Of a stretch of 8,247 nucleotides of DNA, positions 1 through 5,542 are shown one piece after another; position 1 is the stretch's first letter, and every line of letters begins with the position of its first letter. This DNA is from a bacterium (GTDB taxonomy: Bacteria > NPL-UPA2 > JAUVJM01): contig JAUVJM010000059.1 of the NCBI GenBank assembly GCA_030596585.1, positions 1 through 8,247 on the forward strand. The letters run 5' to 3'. Under the pieces are notes generated by a model. It had not been told where the DNA came from, made no database searches, and worked only from the letters and a program-made list of their open reading frames with translations. The translations under genes and the position numbers were made by a program.

Positions 1-373
1 GGATTAGCGTTTCGCCTTTCTGGTTGGCGAGTTTTGTTTCTTTTCCCGGGCGGCTGTCTTCAGCCATTATGGCGGGACGCAGTGCCTGCCCGTTTGCATC
101 AACGGGAATCAGCGTGCCTGAAGCGGTGCTGACTCCGGCTGCCGCGATGTCTTCCGGATTCGCGTTTGTAGAACCAGCGAGTTCCTTCAAACAGTTCTCT
201 ACCGTTTTCCACAGAAGGTCTGCGTCTTGCTCGACATAACCGGGGGGAAGTTCCTTTTCCGCCTGATTCTGCCGGACGGCAGTCCGGTTCGTGCCAATTA
301 CTGAACCTCTTTCGTCGGCAAGGATTGCCCTCACCTCTTTGGTGTCGACGTGAATGCCTGCTGTAAGTGCCAT
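1..373 (-). CDS. FGGY-family carbohydrate kinase, N-terminal part (cut by window edge)
   Basis: The frame is open from an ATG at 373 to the left edge, giving 124 visible residues with no stop. A strong ribosome site (AGGAGG) lies 6 bases before the ATG, so the start is secure. The fold assignment rests on similarity to the first FGGY domain. There is an N-terminal beta-hairpin pattern (AGIHVDTKEVRAILADERG, residues 5-23), a GVSTASGTLIPVDANGQALR stretch (80-99) matching the substrate-side strand, and AIMAEDSR (101-108), equivalent to the W-x-D-x-R loop. FGGY kinases phosphorylate sugars or polyols with ATP in the cytoplasm. The sugar cannot be told from this part. Oddly, the usual D-x-G-T-T/S phosphate-binding signature reads H-V-D-T-K-E, and the Trp of the W-x-D-x-R loop is Ala. 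The catalytic Asp region is outside the window. It may be a divergent kinase or an inactive relative. Confidence 0.8.
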   Translation of the reverse strand, partial: MALTAGIHVDTKEVRAILADERGSVIGTNRTAVRQNQAEKELPPGYVEQDADLLWKTVENCLKELAGSTNANPEDIAAAGVSTASGTLIPVDANGQALRPAIMAEDSRPGKETKLANQKGETLI

Positions 374-392
374 GGGTATCCTCCTCGCGAAG

Positions 393-421
393 ACTTTAGC
401 ATATATTGTATGTGCCCTCAA
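393..421 (-). promoter_or_regulatory. Predicted sigma-70-type promoter for the FGGY kinase
   Basis: On the minus strand a TTGAGG -35 box (416-421) is followed after 17 bases by a TAAAGT -10 box (393-398). The -10 box is preceded by TGC, an extended -10 element. Each hexamer matches consensus at 4 of 6 positions. The expected start of transcription is near 386, leaving a very short leader that carries just the AGGAGG ribosome site of the kinase gene. Confidence 0.5.
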
Positions 422-442
422 GAGAATTAAAGGAGTCTCTGA

Positions 443-470
443 TTGACAATAGGTTCTCTTCTGGTATAAA
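443..470 (+). promoter_or_regulatory. Predicted sigma-70-type promoter for the glycosyltransferase
   Basis: A perfect TTGACA -35 box (443-448) is followed after 16 bases by TATAAA (465-470), which matches the -10 consensus at 5 of 6 positions. Transcription would start near 477, giving a leader of about 30 bases before the TTG start at 507. This is the best promoter match in the window. It lies back to back with the kinase promoter on the other strand. Confidence 0.65.
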
Positions 471-491
471 CTTCGTTTGGCAATCCCTAAC

Positions 492-500
492 AGGAGGTGA
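492..500 (+). promoter_or_regulatory. Strong ribosome binding site that fixes a TTG start
   Basis: AGGAGGTGA matches the anti-Shine-Dalgarno sequence over nine bases and lies six bases before the TTG at 507. The next in-frame ATG is about 110 codons downstream and would remove the nucleotide-binding half of the protein. TTG is therefore the start. Confidence 0.85.
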
Positions 501-506
501 TTCGGC

Positions 507-1430
507 TTGAAAGTCAGTGGTTTTACTTTTGTGAGAGACGGGATAAAACTGGATTTCCCTTTCGTTGAGAGTATAAAGTCAATCATCCCGATTTGTGATG
601 AATTTGTGGTAAACGTTGGGGATTCGTCCGACGGGACACTTGATGCAGTGAAAGACATCCGTGATCCGAAGATAAGGATTATTAACTCGACGTGGGATGA
701 AAATCTTTTTGTGAAGGGAAAGATTAATGCGGTTGAGACAAACAGGGCACTTTCCTGTTGCAGCGGGGATTGGGCTTTCTACCTGCAGGCGGATGAAGTA
801 GTGCATGAGGATTATCTCCCGGGAATACTGGATGCCATGAGAAGCAATCTAAAGGATACGGGAATTCAGGGACTTCTGTTTGACTACATTCACTTCTGGG
901 GAGATTACCAGAAGTATCAGATTGCGCACGGGTGGTATACGAGCGAAGTAAGGGTCATAAGGAACAGAGTAGGGATAGAGTCGTGGGCAAGCGCGCAGGG
1001 TTTCAGGCTGAATGGCAGGAAACTTCCTGTGGCGCATACGGGAGCCAAGATTTATCACTATGGCTGGGTAAGGGAGCCTCGCGTCATGCTTGAGAAACAA
1101 AAAACTCTTAACAAACTGCACCACGGCAGTGTTTCCGCGGAGGAGAAGTACAGAGGCAGGCAGGTCTTTCGCTACGGTTCGTTAAGGAACCTTGCGCGAT
1201 TTACGGGAACTCATCCTTCGGTCATGAGAGAACGTATCGCGCGCAAGTCATGGAGAGTTTCCGGCTCTTCTGAAATCAACAGGGAACACAGGCACAACAA
1301 GCTTCACGTTAGGTTTCTTAGCTGGCTGGAGAGAAATGTCTTCCATAGAACAGTATTCGAAGGGGGCAATTACAGGCTCGTGAAGAATAAACATCTTAAG
1401 ACTTACCCATTTTCTTCTCGTGGGTACTGA
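507..1430 (+). CDS. Family 2-type glycosyltransferase
   Basis: A 307-residue cytosolic protein with no signal peptide or membrane segment. It most likely transfers a sugar from a nucleotide-sugar donor during polysaccharide or glycoconjugate synthesis. The N-terminal half shows the GT-A layout. The first strand is followed by a long helix, then VNVGDSSDGTLDAV (residues 35-48), the place where GT2 enzymes bind the nucleotide. FYLQADEVV (91-99) stands where the family's acidic D-x-D motif lies, but its first position is Gln, leaving Asp96-Glu97. A YHYGWVREP stretch (183-191) is a recurrent signature of this GT2 subgroup. The last hundred residues are strongly basic. The start is a TTG with a near-perfect ribosome site, and the gene has its own promoter. 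No other polysaccharide gene is visible nearby, so acceptor and product are unknown. Some proteins of this type are annotated only as glycosyltransferase-like. Confidence 0.8.
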   Translation: MKVSGFTFVRDGIKLDFPFVESIKSIIPICDEFVVNVGDSSDGTLDAVKDIRDPKIRIINSTWDENLFVKGKINAVETNRALSCCSGDWAFYLQADEVVHEDYLPGILDAMRSNLKDTGIQGLLFDYIHFWGDYQKYQIAHGWYTSEVRVIRNRVGIESWASAQGFRLNGRKLPVAHTGAKIYHYGWVREPRVMLEKQKTLNKLHHGSVSAEEKYRGRQVFRYGSLRNLARFTGTHPSVMRERIARKSWRVSGSSEINREHRHNKLHVRFLSWLERNVFHRTVFEGGNYRLVKNKHLKTYPFSSRGY

Positions 1431-1460
1431 CAAAAGTTGCATGAAAGAAACATGAAAGCT

Positions 1461-1559
1461 TGTCATTACCCAACTCGTTTGGGTAATCCAGAAAAGCAGT
1501 TTAAAACACTGGATTCCCGTTGCAGTTTACCCCGTACTTGATACGGGACGGGAATGACA
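1461..1559. repeat. 99-bp MITE/REP-like inverted-repeat element
   Basis: The element begins TGTCATT (1461-1467) and ends in its exact complement AATGACA (1553-1559). Inside are three further inverted repeats. ATTACCCAA (1465-1473) pairs with TTGGGTAAT (1479-1487) over a 5-base loop. ATTCCCGT (1513-1520) pairs with ACGGGAAT (1548-1555). Nested within that, CCCGTA (1531-1536) pairs with TACGGG (1542-1547). TCCAG near 1490 also faces CTGGA near 1510. There is no coding capacity and no T-run after any stem, so it is not a simple terminator. ATTCCCG...CGGGAAT palindromes are a known kind of dispersed bacterial repeat, so I expect further copies in this genome. It fills most of the gap between the glycosyltransferase and xylB. 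Confidence 0.65.
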
Positions 1560-1580
1560 TGAGGGGCAGGGGGGGCAGAA

Positions 1581-3113
1581 ATGAGCCATCTGATGGGAAT
1601 TGATGTCGGAACTACGGGTGTGAAAGTCCTTATCATAAATGAGGAAGGGCGGGTATTAGGCAGTGCAACTGAGGAATACCCTTTTTCCACTCCGCATCCT
1701 AATTGGGCGGAGCAGAATCCGGAGGATTGGTGGGACGGGACGATAAAAGCTATAAAAAATGTTCTGGAACTGACCGGGGTATCTGTTGCAGGAATCGGTC
1801 TTTCGGGTCAGATGCACGGAGCGGTATTTATTGACAGGGAAGGGAGGGTGCTTCGCCCCTGCATTATGTGGTGTGACCAGAGGACAGCCAAGCAGTGTGA
1901 CTATATAACCGAGACCATTGGAAAAGAGAGGTTGTTTGAGCTTACCTGCAATCCTGCTCTGACGGGTTTCACTGCCCCGAAGATAATCTGGGTGAGAGAG
2001 AATGAAAGAGAAGTGCTCGAGAAAACTCATAAGGTGCTTCTCCCTAAAGACTATATCCGGTTCCGGTTAACAGGCACTTTTGCAACGGAAGTTTCCGATG
2101 CTTCCGGTACGTCTTTGTTTGACGTGAGGAACAGGTGCTGGTCTGAGGAGGTTCTGTCTTCTCTCCGGATACCGAGGGAGATCATGCCGGATGTTTTCGA
2201 GTCGCCTGAAATCAGCGGGAAGGTCAGTTCTTCGGCAGCCAGCCTGACCGGGCTTCCCGCCGGCACGCCTGTGGCGGGAGGGGGAGGCGACCAGGCGGCT
2301 GGTGCTGTCGGAAACGGGATTGTCAGAGAAGGAATAATCTCCTCAACACTGGGGACGTCCGGCGTCATTTTTGGTTCCTGTGACGAGGTGAAAGTCGAGC
2401 CTGAAAGGAGGCTTCACACTTTCTGTCACGCGGTTCCCGGGAAATGGCACGTTATGGGGGTGATGCTTTCCGCGGGCGGGTCGTTCCGCTGGTTGAGAGA
2501 TACTATCTGCCGGGAGGAAATAGAAACAGCCAAGAAGAAAGGTGTGGATCCGTATCAACTTATGACGGAAGAAGCGGCTAAGTCTCCGCGGGGCTCTGAG
2601 GGATTGATATTTCTTCCGTATCTGGCGGGGGAGAGGACTCCTTATCCTGACCCTGATGCAAGGGGAGTTTTCTTCGGGCTTACACTTCGGCATGGTAAAG
2701 CACATCTGATTCGCAGTGTAATGGAAGGGATCGCTTACGGACTGCGCGATTCACTGGAGCTTATGAAGGAGATAGGGGTAGGGATGGATGAGGTGCGCGC
2801 CTCCGGAGGGGGAGCCGGGAGTTCTCTGTGGAGGCAGATCCAGGCGGACGTGAATAATCTTGAGATGCTTACAACGTCGGTGGATGAGGGTCCTGCCTTT
2901 GGCGCGGCGCTTCTTGCGGGTGTGGGGGTCGGAATTTACAATAGTGTTGAGGAGGCTTGCTCGCAGACGATTCAGGTTAAAGATAGGATGAAACCTGTCA
3001 AAGAGAATGTCGAGCTCTACGAAGGTTATTACGGGGTATATCATTCGCTGTATCCGGTTCTAAAACGCAGTTACAAGGATGTTGCCCGGCTCATGAAAGA
3101 CCGTATCTCGTGA
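1581..3113 (+). CDS. xylB: Xylulokinase (FGGY family)
   Basis: A 510-residue FGGY kinase, close to the usual xylulokinase length. It phosphorylates D-xylulose with ATP to xylulose 5-phosphate, which enters the pentose phosphate pathway. Visible motifs, in order, are the DVGTTGVK phosphate-binding hairpin (residues 8-15), SGQMHGAVFID (75-85) with the Met-His pair typical of xylulokinases, and MWCDQRT (96-102). GGGGDQAAGA (233-242) follows, with Asp237 as the expected catalytic base. Then come LGTSGV (257-262), FLPYLAGERTPY (344-355), ASGGGAGSSLWRQI (407-420) for the adenosine site, and GPAFGAALLAG (437-447). All key residues are present. The ATG at 1581 has a G-rich stretch at 1569-1574 as a modest ribosome site; the in-frame ATG at 1593 is less likely. 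No xylose isomerase, transporter or regulator lies beside it, so it is not in a classical xyl operon here. Confidence 0.93.
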   Translation: MSHLMGIDVGTTGVKVLIINEEGRVLGSATEEYPFSTPHPNWAEQNPEDWWDGTIKAIKNVLELTGVSVAGIGLSGQMHGAVFIDREGRVLRPCIMWCDQRTAKQCDYITETIGKERLFELTCNPALTGFTAPKIIWVRENEREVLEKTHKVLLPKDYIRFRLTGTFATEVSDASGTSLFDVRNRCWSEEVLSSLRIPREIMPDVFESPEISGKVSSSAASLTGLPAGTPVAGGGGDQAAGAVGNGIVREGIISSTLGTSGVIFGSCDEVKVEPERRLHTFCHAVPGKWHVMGVMLSAGGSFRWLRDTICREEIETAKKKGVDPYQLMTEEAAKSPRGSEGLIFLPYLAGERTPYPDPDARGVFFGLTLRHGKAHLIRSVMEGIAYGLRDSLELMKEIGVGMDEVRASGGGAGSSLWRQIQADVNNLEMLTTSVDEGPAFGAALLAGVGVGIYNSVEEACSQTIQVKDRMKPVKENVELYEGYYGVYHSLYPVLKRSYKDVARLMKDRIS

Positions 3114-3131
3114 CTCGTGACTCGTGACTCG
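3111..3131. repeat. Three tandem copies of TGACTCG
   Basis: Three perfect 7-base units lie at 3111-3117, 3118-3124 and 3125-3131. A degenerate partial unit (TATCTCG) comes just before. The xylB stop codon TGA is the first three bases of the first unit, so gain or loss of downstream units would not change the protein. Confidence 0.85.
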
Positions 3132-3172
3132 TAAAGATGGGGTAACAATTTTGCGGGATGCGAACAACGAGG

Positions 3173-3286
3173 TGTAGTTGCAGACTTGCCCGCCGGCGTT
3201 TTGTGGCGGGGCTTGCTTTGCCAGAGAAGCAAAGCAAAGAAAACAATATACTTCGAGCTTGTCGAGAAGTAAACTTTGCAACTACA
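3173..3286. repeat. 114-bp palindromic element, MITE-like
   Basis: The element is bounded by a perfect 10-base inverted repeat, TGTAGTTGCA (3173-3182) and TGCAACTACA (3277-3286). Inside are two further perfect stems: CCCGCC (3189-3194) with GGCGGG (3205-3210), and TTGCTTTGC (3213-3221) with GCAAAGCAA (3229-3237) over a 7-base loop. A weaker ACTTCGA/TCGAGAAGT pairing lies around 3250-3270. It carries no convincing gene. The stems could slow or end transcription from xylB, but none has a T-run. The form suggests a non-autonomous mobile or structured repeat. Other genome copies cannot be checked here. Confidence 0.55.
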
Positions 3287-3330
3287 ATGTGTGTGGTAAT
3301 TTCCAGTAGCTAAACTGTTATGCGAGATAG

Positions 3331-3337
3331 AAAGGAG
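3331..3337 (+). promoter_or_regulatory. Ribosome binding site choosing among three consecutive ATG codons
   Basis: AAAGGAG ends at 3337. Of the ATG codons at 3339, 3342 and 3345, only the last has a normal spacing (7 bases). The first would leave one base and the second four. Confidence 0.65.
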
Positions 3338-3344
3338 AATGATG

Positions 3345-3701
3345 ATGAAACGTTATTTGTTTTTGAAGGCGGCGGTGATTGTGATGGTTTTTTGTCTGGT
3401 GTGGTTGTGTCTGGGGAAAACAGCAGTAACTGCGGTTTTTGCATCTGTAGGAAAAGCGGCTGACCGGACGGAAATGAAACTTATTGAAAATACGGACAAA
3501 CTGCGGGATGCCGAGAACAAAATGCTCGGGCGTTATCAACTGCACGAGTTCAGGAACGAGTTTCTGGTGTTTGACACCGCAACTGGGGAGGCATGGGCTT
3601 GCAAACCCGGTTCAGACAGCGTTCTGCTGTTTTCAATTATGGCGCTCACTTCAAACCGGATGGAAATGCTCAGGCTGGAGAGGCTCAGCGAGAAAGAATA
3701 G
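3345..3701 (+). CDS. Small membrane-anchored protein of unknown function
   Basis: A 118-residue protein (120 if translation began at the first of three ATGs at 3339). A short basic start (MKR) is followed by one hydrophobic segment at about residues 4-24, then a small-residue stretch to about 38. This could be an uncleaved anchor or a signal peptide; Ala-rich positions near 35-39 could allow cleavage. The rest is hydrophilic. A charged helix lies at about 40-62 (possible short coiled coil), then RYQLHEFRNEFLVFDTATGE (63-82). That stretch reads like two beta strands and a turn, and its DTATGEAW part (77-84) resembles DTxTGxxW turns in other small anchored proteins. I do not recognise a family and assign no function. 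The gene converges on the HD-GYP gene with 11 bases between stop codons and no terminator visible between them. Confidence 0.7.
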   Translation: MKRYLFLKAAVIVMVFCLVWLCLGKTAVTAVFASVGKAADRTEMKLIENTDKLRDAENKMLGRYQLHEFRNEFLVFDTATGEAWACKPGSDSVLLFSIMALTSNRMEMLRLERLSEKE

Positions 3702-3712
3702 TTTCCAGTTCC

Positions 3713-4885
3713 TTACATCTCCCGCAGTATTTCCAGGAAGGTATCCGTGATTCCGGGGTCAAACTGTTTGCCCTTTTCTCTTATAAGTTCTTCTATGGCT
3801 TTCTCACGTGATTTGGCTTTTGCGTAGGGGCGGTCTGAAGTCATTGCGTCGTAGGCATCTACTACACTCATTATTCTTGCCAGGAAGGATATCTCCTCTC
3901 CTTTAAGTCCTTGGGGATAACCTTTCCCGTCATATCTCTCATGGTGTTGGAGAATAATAGGTTTGACTTTCTTGAGGAATTCCACTCCATTTATTATATG
4001 AGCGCCTATCCCTGGATGTTTTTTTATCTGTTCATGTTCTTCCGGCGTTAATTTTGCGGGTTTGGTAAGAATGTTTTTAGCAATCCCGATTTTGCCTATA
4101 TCGTGGAGAACGGCACCGAACCTGAGGTATTCCATGTTCTCATCATCCAGCCCCAGGCGTTTTCCGATTAAAGTCGCATAGAGGATAGTTCTTTCGAAAT
4201 GCTCTCTTATTGCCGGCTCTTTTGCCTCCATTGCCTGGGCTAATCCCATAACTGTTTCAAAATAGCTTCTCTTGAGGTTTTCCTGAAGTGCAACAAGCTT
4301 CTTGAATCTTTGCCTGAGATGTTGAACAAGGTTAGCGGTAAGATACACAGAGAGAAGGAGCGAACCCGTCAGCGCAATGAAGAGGAGAATCGTTTTCTCC
4401 TTCATGGAGATTATCATGAGAAAGGGGGGATTCATATGCCAGTTAGTTTCGCCGTAGAGTATTAAGCCGAACATAAGCAGTGTGGCGCCGGCGCGGAAAT
4501 AACTTCCGGGCGGCTGGAAGACAATGGTGGCGGAAATGGCAGGGAACAACAGAAGGATGAAGAAGGGAGAGCCTGTTCCGCCGGTGAAATGAAAAATGAA
4601 AAGGTAGAAAAAAATGTCGAAGTAAAATTGCAAATTCAGCATCTTTATAATCTTTTTGGCAGTGTGGCGTTTTCTCAAATCCAGGTGGAGGGCAATGTTA
4701 AACAGCAAAGTAAGTCCGAGGAGAAAAAGAAGAGGGTAGATGAGCGCTCCTTGTTCCCAGAAGGCAAGTGAATAGGAAAGCAGGATAAAGAGCAGGAATA
4801 TGCCTCCCCACCTGAGCCGGATCAGAAGATTCAGCTTCAGCAGGAGGTCATTAGGCGGAGAAGATACCGCTAGGGTATTTTTCAT
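3713..4885 (-). CDS. Membrane HD-GYP phosphodiesterase with RegB-like sensor region
   Basis: A 390-residue inner-membrane protein. Residues 1-190 hold about six hydrophobic segments (near 25-45, 48-68, 85-100, 107-125, 130-148 and 165-187). The loop at 101-108 reads TGGTGSPF. That matches the GGxxNPF heptapeptide of RegB/PrrB redox-sensing kinases except for Ser in place of Asn. A short helical linker (about 188-215) leads to an HD-GYP domain. It has H261-D262 in HDIGK (261-265), HHERYDGKGYP (314-324) with the GYP motif, and VVDAYDAMTSDRP (341-353). HD-GYP proteins hydrolyse cyclic di-GMP. All core metal-binding residues appear intact, so activity is expected. The ATG overlaps the prepilin stop codon as ATGA, there is no strong ribosome site, and translation is probably coupled. 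The sensed signal is unknown; a quinone or redox input is inferred only from the heptapeptide. Confidence 0.9.
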   Translation of the reverse strand: MKNTLAVSSPPNDLLLKLNLLIRLRWGGIFLLFILLSYSLAFWEQGALIYPLLFLLGLTLLFNIALHLDLRKRHTAKKIIKMLNLQFYFDIFFYLFIFHFTGGTGSPFFILLLFPAISATIVFQPPGSYFRAGATLLMFGLILYGETNWHMNPPFLMIISMKEKTILLFIALTGSLLLSVYLTANLVQHLRQRFKKLVALQENLKRSYFETVMGLAQAMEAKEPAIREHFERTILYATLIGKRLGLDDENMEYLRFGAVLHDIGKIGIAKNILTKPAKLTPEEHEQIKKHPGIGAHIINGVEFLKKVKPIILQHHERYDGKGYPQGLKGEEISFLARIMSVVDAYDAMTSDRPYAKAKSREKAIEELIREKGKQFDPGITDTFLEILREM

Positions 4886-5400
4886 TTCTCAACTTTCAAT
4901 GGAGGAGGGGTAGAACTCCACGCCACGTGACCGTCAGCGTAAAGAATGTTGTATCCTCCCTGGTGGGAAGAAACTCTCTCATCCAATGCCGTTATATCCA
5001 CCATCATCCATGTAGTGGTAGTGTTTCTAACCTGTGACGCGGCTTTCCCGCTCAGCTTGTCATTCCACAGGTAAGTCAGCCCCTTCTTTTTAAGGACCGA
5101 AGGCGCGGCGGGACATATGAGTATCTTTCCCCTCATGCCATAGGGTTTAAGAATGACCGCTATGCTCTTAGGGTCACTGAGAGGCTCCTCGGGATAAAAC
5201 ACGGCGTCAGGATATTTCCCTTCGGTCATTGTAAACATATTGACCGCCATTCCTATCTGTCTCATCTGAGAAGCGCATTCCACCTGTAGAGCTTTTTGCT
5301 TCGCCCCGATGTAACTGGATACAGGCAGGCTTGATAGAATGGCGGTAACCACCAGAAGCTCGGTAAGCGTAAAACCGCATTTATTTTTCACAAATCTCAT
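4882..5400 (-). CDS. Type IV prepilin/pseudopilin-like protein with H-X9-DG motif
   Basis: A 172-residue protein with a class III signal. A short basic leader (MRFVKNKCG) comes before FTLTELLVVTAILSSL (10-25), with predicted cleavage between Gly9 and Phe10 and Glu14 at mature position 5. Prepilin peptidase would cut and methylate it before assembly into a type IV pilus or type II secretion pseudopilus. The globular part has two cysteines (Cys42, Cys96) and ends in His146, nine residues, then Asp156-Gly157. This is the H-X9-DG motif of small pilin-like proteins abundant in planctomycetes and relatives. No assembly ATPase or peptidase gene is nearby. It is the first gene of a two-gene operon with the HD-GYP gene. 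The ATG at 5400 has no recognisable ribosome site, and a weak promoter match lies only about 10 bases upstream, so the mRNA may be nearly leaderless. Confidence 0.88.
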   Translation of the reverse strand: MRFVKNKCGFTLTELLVVTAILSSLPVSSYIGAKQKALQVECASQMRQIGMAVNMFTMTEGKYPDAVFYPEEPLSDPKSIAVILKPYGMRGKILICPAAPSVLKKKGLTYLWNDKLSGKAASQVRNTTTTWMMVDITALDERVSSHQGGYNILYADGHVAWSSTPPPLKVEK

Positions 5401-5409
5401 AATTTGAGT

Positions 5410-5438
5410 ATGGTACCATCTGACCGGGCAATAGGCAA
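5410..5438 (-). promoter_or_regulatory. Possible promoter of the prepilin/HD-GYP operon
   Basis: On the minus strand TTGCCT (5433-5438) is followed after 17 bases by TACCAT (5410-5415), which is preceded by TG-G as in an extended -10 element. The hexamers match consensus at only 3 and 4 of 6 positions. Transcription would start about five bases or less from the ATG at 5400, which fits the missing ribosome site. Confidence 0.3.
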
Positions 5439-5479
5439 CTTAAATTTCGTGGGTTGCAGGTTTCCTGTGGACAAAGGGC

Positions 5480-5508
5480 TTGCGAAAGATTGTAAGTGTC
5501 GGTAACAT
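5480..5508 (+). promoter_or_regulatory. Possible promoter of the helicase gene
   Basis: TTGCGA (5480-5485) and TAACAT (5503-5508) are separated by 17 bases. Each matches consensus at 4 of 6 positions. Transcription would start about 28 bases before the ATG at 5543. This is the best candidate in the 142-base divergent gap but is weak. Confidence 0.3.
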
Positions 5509-5542
5509 AGCAGCAGGGAATTTTGGAAAGAAAGGGAGGCAA

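Noticed and set aside
24..239. Open frame of 71 codons on the plus strand
   Set aside because: It lies antisense within the FGGY kinase, which has clear family motifs and a strong ribosome site. The plus-strand product shows no recognisable features.
1465..1487. Hairpin after the glycosyltransferase as a rho-independent terminator
   Set aside because: The 9-bp stem is followed by CCAGAAAAGC rather than a T-run, and it forms part of a larger symmetric repeat element.
1656..2705. Minus-strand open frames of 105 to 124 codons opposite xylB
   Set aside because: They are shadows of the xylulokinase, which contains all family motifs in the plus frame.
3189..3237. Terminator for xylB
   Set aside because: Two good stems exist, but neither is followed by a T-run on either strand. 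They are better explained as parts of the palindromic element.
1431..3338. CRISPR array
   Set aside because: The repeats here are inverted or 7-base tandem units, not direct repeats of 23 to 40 bases with regular spacers.
3339..3344. Earlier ATG codons for the small anchored protein
   Set aside because: They lie one and four bases from the ribosome site. The third ATG at 3345 has the normal 7-base spacing.
3484..3811. Two overlapping plus-strand frames of 88 and 72 codons
   Set aside because: They overlap the small anchored protein and run into the antisense of the HD-GYP gene, with no supporting ribosome site.
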